This document shows, in pieces, positions 6,282 to 14,339 of a stretch of 18,655 nt of DNA; position 1 is the stretch's first letter; each line of letters opens with the position of its first letter. This DNA is from an uncultured Opitutales bacterium (GTDB lineage Bacteria > Verrucomicrobiota > Verrucomicrobiia > Opitutales > UBA9783): NCBI GenBank assembly GCA_934700265.1, contig CAKUXH010000010.1, positions 1 through 18,655 on the forward strand, written 5' to 3'. A program made the position numbers and the translations under genes. Below the pieces are notes generated by a model that was given only the letters and a program-made list of their open reading frames with translations, was not told where the DNA came from and did not search any database.

Positions 6282-7643
6282 ATGAAAAAAATTTGTTGTA
6301 TAGGCGCAGGATATGTAGGCGGCCCAACGATGGTTGTAATTGCTGAACGTTGTCCAGAAATTCAAGTTTGTGTCTGCGATATTAACAAAGATCGTATTGC
6401 TGCCTGGAATTCTAAAAATTTACCTGTCTATGAACCAGGACTTAATGAAATTGTTCAACTAATCCGAGGAAGAAACTTATTCTTTTCAACAGATATCGAT
6501 AAAGCAATTATAGAATCTGATATCATATTTTTATCTGTAAATACACCTACAAAAACTTATGGTGACGGAGCCGGAAAAGCTTCAGATTTAAAATATATCG
6601 AAAGCGCTGTTCGAAGAATTGCAGAAATTGCTACAACCGATAAAATCATCGTTGAAAAATCAACGATTCCTGTTCGAACAGCTGAAAAAATTCGCCGAAT
6701 TCTTTCCTCTAATACAAAATGTCATTTTGAAATTTTATCTAATCCTGAATTCATGGCAGAAGGCACAGCCATGCAGGATTTAAAGAATCCAGATAGAATT
6801 CTTATTGGAGGTGAAGATACAGAAAATGGAAAAGCCGCGATTAAAACCCTTTCTGAAATTTACGAACATTGGGTTCCTAAGAATAAAATCATCACCCAAC
6901 GATTGTGGTCCAGTGAACTTTCAAAATTAACCGCAAATGCGTTTTTAGCTCAACGAATCTCATCTATTAATGCATTATCTGCTTTATGTGAAAAAACCGG
7001 TGCAGACATTGATGAAATTGCTATATCTATTGGAGCAGACACAAGAATCGGAAATAAATTTTTAAAAAGTTCTGTAGGATTTGGAGGATCCTGTTTCAAA
7101 AAAGATATCCTCAATCTTGTTTATTTATGTGAATATTTGGGACTTCCTGAAGTTGCCCACTATTGGCAACAGATTGTTGAAATGAACGAGTATCAAAAGC
7201 ATCGTTTTTCTCATTTAATCATTGAAAAATTATTCAATACAATCTCAGGGAAAAAAATCGCTATCTTTGGGTTTGCCTTTAAAAAAGATACTAATGATAC
7301 TCGTGAAACACCTGCCATTACCATCTGCCAAGATTTATTAAAAGAACAAGCACAATTGTCTATCTGTGATCCTAAAGTTACAACTGATTCGATTAATAAA
7401 GATTTAGCTGATTTTTCAAAAAATCTATATGACATTCAAGCGGATCCTTATATGGCTGCCAAAGATGCACATGCTATTGTTATTTTAACTGACTGGTCCA
7501 TGTTCCGTAATTTAGATTATCAACGCTTATATGTTTCCATGAAAAAACCTGCCTTTATTTTTGATGGACGCAATTTACTGAATTTGTCTCAATTACAAAA
7601 TATTGGATTCGAAGCTTATGGAATTGGAAAACCTAGAAAATAA
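6282..7643 (+). CDS. ugd: UDP-glucose 6-dehydrogenase, eukaryote-like type
   Basis: Oxidises UDP-glucose to UDP-glucuronate in two NAD-dependent steps; the product feeds capsule, exopolysaccharide or LPS synthesis, or UDP-xylose. The 453-residue protein is complete. It has the Rossmann motif [11 protein letters not shown] (residues 5-15), EKSTIPV with Thr128, NPEF with Glu156, [15 protein letters not shown] with Lys215, and [10 protein letters not shown] with catalytic Cys271 and Asp275. These correspond to human UGDH Thr131, Glu161, Lys220, Cys276 and Asp280. Long stretches match the animal enzyme almost word for word ([44 protein letters not shown]), unlike common bacterial Ugd. No other sugar-nucleotide gene is adjacent. 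A hairpin terminator follows. Confidence 0.94.
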   Translation: MKKICCIGAGYVGGPTMVVIAERCPEIQVCVCDINKDRIAAWNSKNLPVYEPGLNEIVQLIRGRNLFFSTDIDKAIIESDIIFLSVNTPTKTYGDGAGKASDLKYIESAVRRIAEIATTDKIIVEKSTIPVRTAEKIRRILSSNTKCHFEILSNPEFMAEGTAMQDLKNPDRILIGGEDTENGKAAIKTLSEIYEHWVPKNKIITQRLWSSELSKLTANAFLAQRISSINALSALCEKTGADIDEIAISIGADTRIGNKFLKSSVGFGGSCFKKDILNLVYLCEYLGLPEVAHYWQQIVEMNEYQKHRFSHLIIEKLFNTISGKKIAIFGFAFKKDTNDTRETPAITICQDLLKEQAQLSICDPKVTTDSINKDLADFSKNLYDIQADPYMAAKDAHAIVILTDWSMFRNLDYQRLYVSMKKPAFIFDGRNLLNLSQLQNIGFEAYGIGKPRK

Positions 7644-7650
7644 CTCAAAT

Positions 7651-7679
7651 AAAAAGTCTTATGTTAAATAAGGCTTTTT
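7651..7679. terminator. Bidirectional intrinsic terminator between ugd and the FAD oxidoreductase gene
   Basis: AAAAAGTCTTAT (7651-7662) pairs with ATAAGGCTTTTT (7668-7679) around a 5-base loop, giving a 12-bp stem with one G-U wobble on the plus-strand RNA (an A-C mismatch on the other). The A and T runs at its ends act as U-tracts in both directions. It lies between convergent stop codons (ugd 7641-7643; minus-strand gene ending at 7693), so it can serve both genes. Confidence 0.75.
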
Positions 7680-7692
7680 ACTCTTAAATCTT

Positions 7693-9075
7693 TTACTGAA
7701 GACAATGGTAATTTGCCATTGAAATACCACTTAAAAGGGCTCCCACAATTCCTAAAAAACCTTGATCTGTACCACAAAGAAATACATTTTCATAGCCGAT
7801 CCGTCCATCACGATATTTTTCAGGAGAGCCATAAATCGCCCCTTTAAAATGACCTGTAAAACGTTTTATCGTTAAAGGAGTAAACATATCCTCAGCCAAA
7901 ATAGAAACAGAATTATTCCCACCCAAAACCTTAATGGCCATCTCACGGGATAACTTTAAATATTTTTGCTTTGCTTTAACATATTCTTCCATTGTTAAAG
8001 CCTGCCAAGCTTCGTATCCAGCCAAATGTGTTGTCCTTAAGGTTGTATGATTTTCATACTCCAAACCATAATTTTCCGGTATACAAATAACACCACTACG
8101 CAAATCTATAAGCTGATTAGATGGACTGTAATCAACCTTATTCGAATGATTGAAAAAAATAATTGTTTTTTCCCAACCCAACGCTTGAGGAGATTTTTGG
8201 AGCGTAGAAATAGTTTCAGTAAATGTTAAAACAGGTTTATCCAAAATCTCTTTTTGACCACACAAAGCTCGAGTTTCCTGGTAACCTATCGATGATAAAA
8301 TTTGCTCTGCATACAATATTTCTCCAGAAGTTAATTTAACACCAACTGCCTTACTTGAATTTTCCTCAAAAACAACCGTATCAACTTTTGACTTAACCTT
8401 TAATTTTCCACCCCATTCACGAAAACGATCTCTCAATAACTTCAATAAAGTTCTAACACCTCCTCGCGGACGAGCAAACCCTTCTTTATAAATTGATTTG
8501 TATAAAATAGCAAATTGTCGCCAATCCAAATCATTAACATGTGCACTTCCATAATAAAATAATGGAAGTAACAACATTTCCTTCAATAAAGGGTCTTTGA
8601 TAAAACCATTCAATTGCTCGCGCGCAGAAATAAAATGCGGCCCTTCTAAGCTTGTATCTGATAAATGCTCAATTGTAGCATCCAGTTTTAAAAAATTTTC
8701 TTTTTCTTTTGGGAAATAATACACGATTTCATCTAATAAAACCTGAAAGTCATTTGTAAAATTTAATGTTAATTCAGGAAATTGAATAGAAGACATTCGC
8801 TGCTCTTCTAACATCAAAGCTTCATAGGGAATTCTTAGTTGCCTGCATAATTTTGTTAAAGGATGCCCCTTGGTCCCTTGAGGAATAAAATTAGTTAATG
8901 CATGTAATCCGACATCGTATTTAATCCTACCTTTCAAATAAAAACTATTCAATCCACCAATTGAATTGTGCTGTTCTACGATAAGCACTTTCTTTTGCGC
9001 TAAAGCTAAACGTAAGCCTGCCCCTAAACCAGACATACCCGCGCCAATTACAATAACATCCCAACAATCACTCAT
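7693..9075 (-). CDS. FAD-dependent oxidoreductase, CrtI/phytoene-desaturase-like
   Basis: A 460-residue flavoprotein. Its N-terminus is a dinucleotide-binding fold (DVIVIGAGMSGLGAG, residues 6-20, with the acidic VEQ about 16 residues on) followed by GGLNSFY. The middle has the family block RPRGGVRTLLKLL. The C-terminus has the second FAD motif (VFLCGTDQGFLGIVGALLSG). This is the general pattern of phytoene desaturase, carotene isomerase and retinol saturase-like enzymes, which desaturate, saturate or isomerise lipophilic polyenes. No crtB or other carotenoid gene is in the window, so the substrate is unknown. An in-frame TTG at 9081 is possible, but the ATG at 9075 is preferred. It overlaps the stop of the upstream TPR-like gene by 8 bases, so the two are probably co-translated. 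Confidence 0.75.
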   Translation of the reverse strand: MSDCWDVIVIGAGMSGLGAGLRLALAQKKVLIVEQHNSIGGLNSFYLKGRIKYDVGLHALTNFIPQGTKGHPLTKLCRQLRIPYEALMLEEQRMSSIQFPELTLNFTNDFQVLLDEIVYYFPKEKENFLKLDATIEHLSDTSLEGPHFISAREQLNGFIKDPLLKEMLLLPLFYYGSAHVNDLDWRQFAILYKSIYKEGFARPRGGVRTLLKLLRDRFREWGGKLKVKSKVDTVVFEENSSKAVGVKLTSGEILYAEQILSSIGYQETRALCGQKEILDKPVLTFTETISTLQKSPQALGWEKTIIFFNHSNKVDYSPSNQLIDLRSGVICIPENYGLEYENHTTLRTTHLAGYEAWQALTMEEYVKAKQKYLKLSREMAIKVLGGNNSVSILAEDMFTPLTIKRFTGHFKGAIYGSPEKYRDGRIGYENVFLCGTDQGFLGIVGALLSGISMANYHCLQ

Positions 9076-11434
9076 TTTCAATATATTGCCTTACAAGCGA
9101 AGCACTTGGCAACTGTGCTTCTATCATCAACGTACAAATTTGTCGTACAACATTCGGATCTTTCGTATTTTGAGCAAGCAATAACAAACAGCGACTCAAC
9201 CAATAAGCCTCATTAACAGAAAATGTCAATGTATCCTCACTTTCCAATAAAACACTACATTCATTCCATAAAATTTTCTGCAACAAATTTATGTTTCCTT
9301 CATCTTTATAAATCAAAGCTAGCTGTAAAACAATTTCGAGCCTTAAAGATAATGGCATCTTTTCTTGAAGTAAAAGTTCAAGTTGCTTGCTAACAAAAGT
9401 TTTAGTCTGCTTCTCAGACAATAAACTACACTTTTGAATTAAAAATTTACACCATAATGCTTGCTCTTGTTTTAAATTCGGCAAAATATTTTCAAAAATC
9501 TGCTGAGCAATTGCCATTTGATTTAAATTCATAAACAATGTTCCTTGCTTTAAACGACCATCTAAGGCAAACATATGCGTTGGGAACTGATCATATAATT
9601 TCTGGAACAAATCAATTGCTTCTTTTTGCCCCATAAGCCCATTTTGTTCTGAATATAAGCCAGATTGAAACAAAAATACAGGCTGCCATTTTACATTTAA
9701 ACGTGGATAAAAATCAAGCAAACATTGCTTAGCAAGGGACCAAGAACGCTGTTCTGCCAATATCTCTGCCTGCAATAATTTAGCTCGCGCAAGCAAATCA
9801 ATATCTAAATGTTTATTTATATCAAAAATTTTTTGAACAAACTCACAAGCTTTATCAATCTTTCCTAGTGCTTTCAACGTAAGACTTTGCCACAATAAAA
9901 ATTCTGCATAATTTTCAAAATCTAATACTTGCGAAATAATTTCATTCAATACCGTATAAGCTTGCTGATAAGCATTACTTTTATAATAACACTTAGCCAA
10001 TAAAAGCTTTGCCTGTTCTTGATATCGCTTCTCAATAAATTTATAATTTTTTAAAAGATTATAAGAAAGCTCCAAATTATTTTGATCACATTTGTAAGCG
10101 ACAAACTTTAAATAAAGCTCTTGCTCCAGATTTTCGGATAAAAAATTCAATTTCCTACAAAACTCAAATTGTGCCTGCAAATCTTCCACAGTTTCGTTAC
10201 ACAAAATTCCGCATAAAATCCATTCTTGTGTTAATTTAATTCCAATATCATATCCCTCTGCAAATGGCAAAACTTCCTGATAAATACAAAAAGCACGATC
10301 ATAATCTTCAGTTAAGCAATAACATTCAGCTTGAAGTTTACTATAAAACAAAACTTTCGATGTATCTTTTGTTCGCTTCTTTGCTTCCATCAAATAATCT
10401 GCAACTAATCGATAATTCACTGACGTTTGACATAATGCATGCCTCGCTAACAACTCATACCCAAAACTTTGTAACCGGTCATCGAACTTTTTAATATTAT
10501 TATCCAATATTTTTTTAGCTTTATCAAATTCACCTAAGTCCAATAAACAATTTGCCTGAAGTAATTGCAAATACTGGCAATGAAAATAAAATTTCTTTTT
10601 TTTATAGATTTTATGAAATGTTTTTAATCCAGCCAAGCGCTTTTTTACGTCCGGAATCTGTCTCATCCATTCTGTAAAAATAACATCTAAATCTTCAACT
10701 TCAATATCCTTGTTAACTAAAAAATTTATGATATCTTCATTAACATTTTCATTTAATTTAGACTTCACTTTTAACATCCATAACAAACAATTTAGTTTTT
10801 CTTTTACATCTTTTAATTCTGTTAATTCTTCTTGCAGAAAATTTTTCAAATCGAAAAAATTTTCTTTAAGATACAAGTGTGTTGCCATTTGTTGCCAATT
10901 GTTTTTATTTTCAAAACAATCTATTGATGTTTTTATTTCACAACCTAATGCATACAAATCCTCATAATATTTTGTACCAAATTTAACTTTTTGATTCAAC
11001 CAAAAACATGCCCATCGAATTGAGCCAATTGGTTCAAAAATAAACTCATTGTATTGGGATAAAAACACACCAAAACAATGACTTTGTTGAGCCAATAAAA
11101 GAGATGATAATCGTACTTGCCGCTTAGTATACCAATCATAAAGCACTTCTAAATAATTTTCTGAATTATCTCTTTCTGTTAAATCAAGCTGGCATCTCAT
11201 TTGCACAAAATTTTTCTTCAAATAACAACACTGAGCCATCAATTTCCGTGCTTCATTTCCCTTAGGAAATTCACATAAAACCAACGATCGTAAATCATTT
11301 TCTACAAGTGTCGGCATTTTAAATTCTATAGCCAATCGTTCTGCTTGGAAATAAGTCACCGCATTAAGCCTAAACAATAAGCAAAAAAAACAAAATACTT
11401 GTAATAATATTCGGTAAATTGCCATCGATTTCAT
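9068..11434 (-). CDS. Exported helical-repeat (TPR-like) protein of unknown function
   Basis: A 788-residue protein that I do not recognise as a named family. Residues 5-25 are a signal peptide-like hydrophobic stretch ending LNA, so it is probably periplasmic or outer-membrane associated. The rest is almost all helical, with many TPR-like helix pairs, such as AKCYYKSNAYQQAYTVLNEI, KLQAECYCLTEDYDRAFCIY and LLQAEILAEQRSWSLAKQCL. It is rich in cysteine (about 30), leucine and lysine. Such proteins usually act as scaffolds, for example in envelope complexes. It is co-transcribed with, and overlaps by 8 bases, the CrtI-like oxidoreductase gene. The start is uncertain: ATG at 11434 or ATG at 11425 (three codons later); neither has a good Shine-Dalgarno sequence. 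Confidence 0.75.
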   Translation of the reverse strand: MKSMAIYRILLQVFCFFCLLFRLNAVTYFQAERLAIEFKMPTLVENDLRSLVLCEFPKGNEARKLMAQCCYLKKNFVQMRCQLDLTERDNSENYLEVLYDWYTKRQVRLSSLLLAQQSHCFGVFLSQYNEFIFEPIGSIRWACFWLNQKVKFGTKYYEDLYALGCEIKTSIDCFENKNNWQQMATHLYLKENFFDLKNFLQEELTELKDVKEKLNCLLWMLKVKSKLNENVNEDIINFLVNKDIEVEDLDVIFTEWMRQIPDVKKRLAGLKTFHKIYKKKKFYFHCQYLQLLQANCLLDLGEFDKAKKILDNNIKKFDDRLQSFGYELLARHALCQTSVNYRLVADYLMEAKKRTKDTSKVLFYSKLQAECYCLTEDYDRAFCIYQEVLPFAEGYDIGIKLTQEWILCGILCNETVEDLQAQFEFCRKLNFLSENLEQELYLKFVAYKCDQNNLELSYNLLKNYKFIEKRYQEQAKLLLAKCYYKSNAYQQAYTVLNEIISQVLDFENYAEFLLWQSLTLKALGKIDKACEFVQKIFDINKHLDIDLLARAKLLQAEILAEQRSWSLAKQCLLDFYPRLNVKWQPVFLFQSGLYSEQNGLMGQKEAIDLFQKLYDQFPTHMFALDGRLKQGTLFMNLNQMAIAQQIFENILPNLKQEQALWCKFLIQKCSLLSEKQTKTFVSKQLELLLQEKMPLSLRLEIVLQLALIYKDEGNINLLQKILWNECSVLLESEDTLTFSVNEAYWLSRCLLLLAQNTKDPNVVRQICTLMIEAQLPSASLVRQYIENE

Positions 11435-11478
11435 TCTTCAGTTTTTTCAAAAATCGTCAATCTATTTTTAAACGATAT

Positions 11479-11498
11479 GGTAAATTCAATATTTTACC
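11479..11498. repeat. Inverted repeat in the divergent region, possible operator
   Basis: GGTAAA (11479-11484) and TTTACC (11493-11498) form 6-base arms around an 8-base centre. It overlaps a TTGAAT (minus strand, 11489-11484) that, with TAGATT 19 bases on (11464-11459), is a weak promoter candidate for the TPR-like gene. It could be an operator or chance in AT-rich DNA. Confidence 0.25.
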
Positions 11499-11572
11499 TC
11501 CGATTTATTTCCAATAATAAATTTCAAAGTTCGTAAAAAACAATTATCTTATATACAAAAACAACCCAAAAT

Positions 11573-11590
11573 CTTCTTTACTAAAAGAAG
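11573..11590. repeat. Perfect 7-base hairpin upstream of the pheT promoter
   Basis: CTTCTTT and AAAGAAG flank a 4-base loop (ACTA). It ends 3 bases before the TTGACA box. Position upstream of the -35 suggests a protein-binding site, or an end-of-transcript hairpin of an unseen short RNA; no T-tract follows it. Confidence 0.3.
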
Positions 11591-11593
11591 AAA

Positions 11594-11623
11594 TTGACAA
11601 TTTTATAGATAAAGATTTATCTA
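11594..11623 (+). promoter_or_regulatory. Promoter of the pheT-gatCAB operon
   Basis: A perfect TTGACA (11594-11599) is followed, 18 bases later, by TATCTA (11618-11623). The expected transcription start is about 11630, exactly the A of the pheT ATG, which has no Shine-Dalgarno sequence. The -35 box is good and the -10 box is mediocre. This is the best sigma-70-type candidate in the 195-base gap between the divergent TPR-like gene and pheT. Confidence 0.45.
11606..11623. promoter_or_regulatory. 18-base palindrome overlapping the pheT -10 box, possible operator
   Basis: TAGATAAA (11606-11613) and TTTATCTA (11616-11623) are perfect 8-base inverted arms with a GA centre, lying between the -35 box and the ATG and covering the -10 box. 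A repressor dimer bound here would block the promoter. If the RNA starts earlier it could instead fold as a leader hairpin. Confidence 0.35.
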
Positions 11624-11629
11624 AAGTAT

Positions 11630-14047
11630 ATGAAGATTGCGCTGAGTATTCTGAAAAAATACATTCCTATTCAATTAAATGCTGAAGAAGTTACAGATGC
11701 TTTTGTACATTTGGGCTTCGAGATTGAAGGAATAGAAACGTTAGGTTATTGCGGAAAAGGACCATTGGTCGTTGGTCAAGTAGTTGAAAAAATAAAACAT
11801 CCAAATTCAGATCATTTAAGTGTTTGTAAAGTTAATATAGGAGAACCTGAACCCTTACAAATTGTTTGTGGAGCATCTAACTTTAAAGAAAAAGATAAAG
11901 TTCCGGTTGCTTTAATTGGTGCACAATTAGGTAATATAACAATGAAGAAAACGAATATGCGCGGCTTTGATTCCTGGGGAATGATGTGTAGCGCAAGTGA
12001 ATTGGGATTAGAAGCAGGGCGTAGTGCTGGTCTATACATTCTTAATGAAATAAATCCTGAAGTTGGTACACGTTTAGATGATTTATTTTCGGATAAAAAA
12101 GATGTTATTTTAGATATTTCCATCACATCGAATCGTGGAGATTGTTTAAGTTATCTAGGATTAGCGAGAGAACTGAGCGCATTGACAGGCATAGCAATAA
12201 CAATGCCTAAAGTTACCGAAATTTCTGTAGAACCAAGCAAACAAGTTGCTACCATTGAATCCAAGGACTGTGACTACTATTCTGGATGTTTAATAGAAAA
12301 TGTTCAAGTAAAAGAAAGTCCTGAGTATATACAAGATTTTCTTCAAAAATCAGGCCTTCATCCGATAAACAATTTGGTAGATGTAACCAATTTTATTCTT
12401 TTAGAACAAGGGCAACCTTTGCATGCATTTGATGCTGAAAAAATTTGTGGCGGTATACACGTTCGAAATGCAAATGAAGGTGAAACTTTAAAAACTTTAG
12501 ATGGTATTGAACATCAGTTAAAAAAAGGTGATTTAATTATCGCTGACGATAAAACTCCACTAGCTTTCGCTGGCATTATGGGAGGAGAATCCAGTGAAAT
12601 TAAAGATGCTACTAAAAAAATATTTCTTGAATGTGCTCACTTCTCTATAGATGCTATTCGTCGTTTAGTACGCCGTGAAAATATATCTAGTGATAGCTCT
12701 TATCGTTACGAACGTTTTGTAGACAAAACAAATGCTCATAATGCATTATGTCGCGCAATTGACTTGTTACGTGAAACTAATCCTAATCTCGTTATTAAAA
12801 AATTTGTTAAAGAAGGTGCGAACAATATAAATCAAAAAGTTTTACGAGTAGATTTTCAAAAAGTTTTACGGGTATTAGGATTCGAAATATCTGCTGACAC
12901 TTTTAAAGAAATTTTAGAAAAACTGCAGTTTAAATTCGAAACGCTTGAACACAACGTTTGGAATGTTACCATTCCTGCTTATCGTGGGGATATAACACAA
13001 TATGTAGATTTAATTGAAGAATTTGTCCGTGTTTGGGGTACCGATAAAATTCCTACAAAAAAGCCAGGTGGCGTGGCTTGTGACATTGAGGACGCCCCTG
13101 AACATGAATTAAGAATGCGACATGCTTCTATTTTATCTAACGCTGGTTTTTATGAATGCTATACAGATACATTAGAACCTCTAGCTTGGTATAAAGATTT
13201 TTTACCAGAAAACCAGCTATCCGTGCTAAAGCTTGACAAACCTTTAAGCACTGAGCATTCAATCTTACGAACATCTTTAGTCCCTGGGTTAGTTGAATGT
13301 CTTTGTGAGAATCGGCGCCATGGGAATTCCGTAGAACGTTTGTTTGAAACAGGACGTATTTTTAAAGTAAATCGTAATGGTCAATTATGTGAAATGTTAG
13401 CAACCGCTTTCGTATTTTGCCAATCTCAGGAGCGTCAATGGCTTAAAACAACACCATTTAATTTCTATGAAGCACAAAATTACGTTCGTTCTTTAATTAT
13501 GGCAAGTGGTATGCCTGCCACAAGCATACAAACCGCAGCTTCTTGTGAAATTTCTCTATGGCAAAAAGGGTACTGTGGTAAGATTGGATTATGGGAACAA
13601 CGAGGTTTTGAAGCTGACTTGGGTTATCTCGACCTAAATTTCACTCAACATTGGTTCAAAAATGACATTGTTTTTGCTGCAGAATGTATGTGGCTACCCG
13701 AACGAATTCGTTTCAAAGAGAAGAAAACATTTCAACCTTATTCTGAATGTCCTGTAATTGCTAAAGATTTAGCATTATGGGTAAATAAAGAAGTCCTAGG
13801 TGAAGAAGTTCGCCAAGCGTTTATAAAAACACTGAAAAAACTCGTAAAAAATCCTATTCAAATAAGAGATGTTCACTTATTTGACTTATTTAATGACAAA
13901 GAAAATCTATCAAAGAAAAGTCTCGCCTTTACCATTATTTTCGGGTCAAATTGTGACACAACGTTAACCGAAGAAATGATAAGCCCTATATTCGAGGCTT
14001 TACAAATAAACCTAGAAAAAAATTTCGATTATCAAATAAGGAAATAA
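11630..14047 (+). CDS. pheT: Phenylalanyl-tRNA synthetase beta subunit
   Basis: Beta chain of the (alpha-beta)2 enzyme that charges tRNA-Phe; the beta chain binds tRNA and edits mischarged Tyr-tRNA. The 805-residue length is normal for the bacterial long form. Domains in order: an EMAP/tRNA-binding domain (residues 40-150, with GKGPLVVGQVVEK and HPNSDHLSVCKV); the ISITSNRGDCLSYLGLARE motif (163-181); the B3/B4 editing domain (about 210-385, with NLVDVTNFILLEQGQPLHAFD); B5 (about 400-475); the catalytic-like core; and a C-terminal FDX-ACB domain (from about 705, with ECPVIAKDLALWVN). pheS is not adjacent, so the two subunits are encoded apart. It is the first gene of a four-gene translation operon and ends 4 bases before gatC. 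Confidence 0.97.
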   Translation: MKIALSILKKYIPIQLNAEEVTDAFVHLGFEIEGIETLGYCGKGPLVVGQVVEKIKHPNSDHLSVCKVNIGEPEPLQIVCGASNFKEKDKVPVALIGAQLGNITMKKTNMRGFDSWGMMCSASELGLEAGRSAGLYILNEINPEVGTRLDDLFSDKKDVILDISITSNRGDCLSYLGLARELSALTGIAITMPKVTEISVEPSKQVATIESKDCDYYSGCLIENVQVKESPEYIQDFLQKSGLHPINNLVDVTNFILLEQGQPLHAFDAEKICGGIHVRNANEGETLKTLDGIEHQLKKGDLIIADDKTPLAFAGIMGGESSEIKDATKKIFLECAHFSIDAIRRLVRRENISSDSSYRYERFVDKTNAHNALCRAIDLLRETNPNLVIKKFVKEGANNINQKVLRVDFQKVLRVLGFEISADTFKEILEKLQFKFETLEHNVWNVTIPAYRGDITQYVDLIEEFVRVWGTDKIPTKKPGGVACDIEDAPEHELRMRHASILSNAGFYECYTDTLEPLAWYKDFLPENQLSVLKLDKPLSTEHSILRTSLVPGLVECLCENRRHGNSVERLFETGRIFKVNRNGQLCEMLATAFVFCQSQERQWLKTTPFNFYEAQNYVRSLIMASGMPATSIQTAASCEISLWQKGYCGKIGLWEQRGFEADLGYLDLNFTQHWFKNDIVFAAECMWLPERIRFKEKKTFQPYSECPVIAKDLALWVNKEVLGEEVRQAFIKTLKKLVKNPIQIRDVHLFDLFNDKENLSKKSLAFTIIFGSNCDTTLTEEMISPIFEALQINLEKNFDYQIRK
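14038..14042 (+). promoter_or_regulatory. Shine-Dalgarno site of gatC inside the end of pheT
   Basis: AAGGA lies in the last codons of pheT, 9 bases before the gatC ATG at 14052. It supports this start and couples gatC translation to pheT. Confidence 0.6.
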
Positions 14048-14051
14048 ATTT

Positions 14052-14339
14052 ATGCGTGAAGAAAAGCTAGATATTGACCATTTGGCTAAATTAGCTCGAA
14101 TTCAGTTGCCTGAAGAAGAAAAAAAACAGTTATTACAACAATTACAATCTATCGTTGGATACTGCTCAAAAGTGGCTTCTGCAAATGTAGAAAATTTAGA
14201 ACCTATGGTGCATTCCTTTGATCATGAAGATAATACTTGGGCAGAAGATATTCCAGAACCTGCTACAGGCATAGATTATCTTTCTCAAAACGCACCGGAT
14301 ATTAAAGAAAATCAAATTGTTGTACCGAAAGTTTTGTGA
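14052..14339 (+). CDS. gatC: Asp-tRNA(Asn)/Glu-tRNA(Gln) amidotransferase subunit C
   Basis: Small (95 residues) subunit that wraps around the GatA-GatB interface and stabilises the amidotransferase. It has the family-typical opening (DIDHLAKLARIQLPEEEKK) and the glutamine-rich helix QLLQQLQSIVGYCSKV. The conserved central ENLEPMVHSF segment is followed by the acidic tail and the usual C-terminal ending NQIVVPKVL. The length is standard. Its TGA stop overlaps the gatA ATG by one base, so GatC and GatA are probably made in matched amounts. Confidence 0.95.
   Translation: MREEKLDIDHLAKLARIQLPEEEKKQLLQQLQSIVGYCSKVASANVENLEPMVHSFDHEDNTWAEDIPEPATGIDYLSQNAPDIKENQIVVPKVL

Noticed and set aside
9079..9081. 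TTG at 9079-9081 as the start of the FAD oxidoreductase.
   Set aside because: An ATG two codons later keeps the whole FAD-binding motif and is the more common start codon. No Shine-Dalgarno evidence favours the TTG.
11425..11460. TTGACG (minus strand, 11460-11455) as the promoter of the TPR-like gene.
   Set aside because: The hexamer at the right distance (AGAATG) is a poor -10 box and would put the start inside the coding region.
11435..11629. A T-box or pheST-type attenuator leader before pheT.
   Set aside because: No Phe-rich short frame, no T-box anticodon-type sequence and no terminator with a T-tract is visible. The promoter candidate leaves almost no leader.
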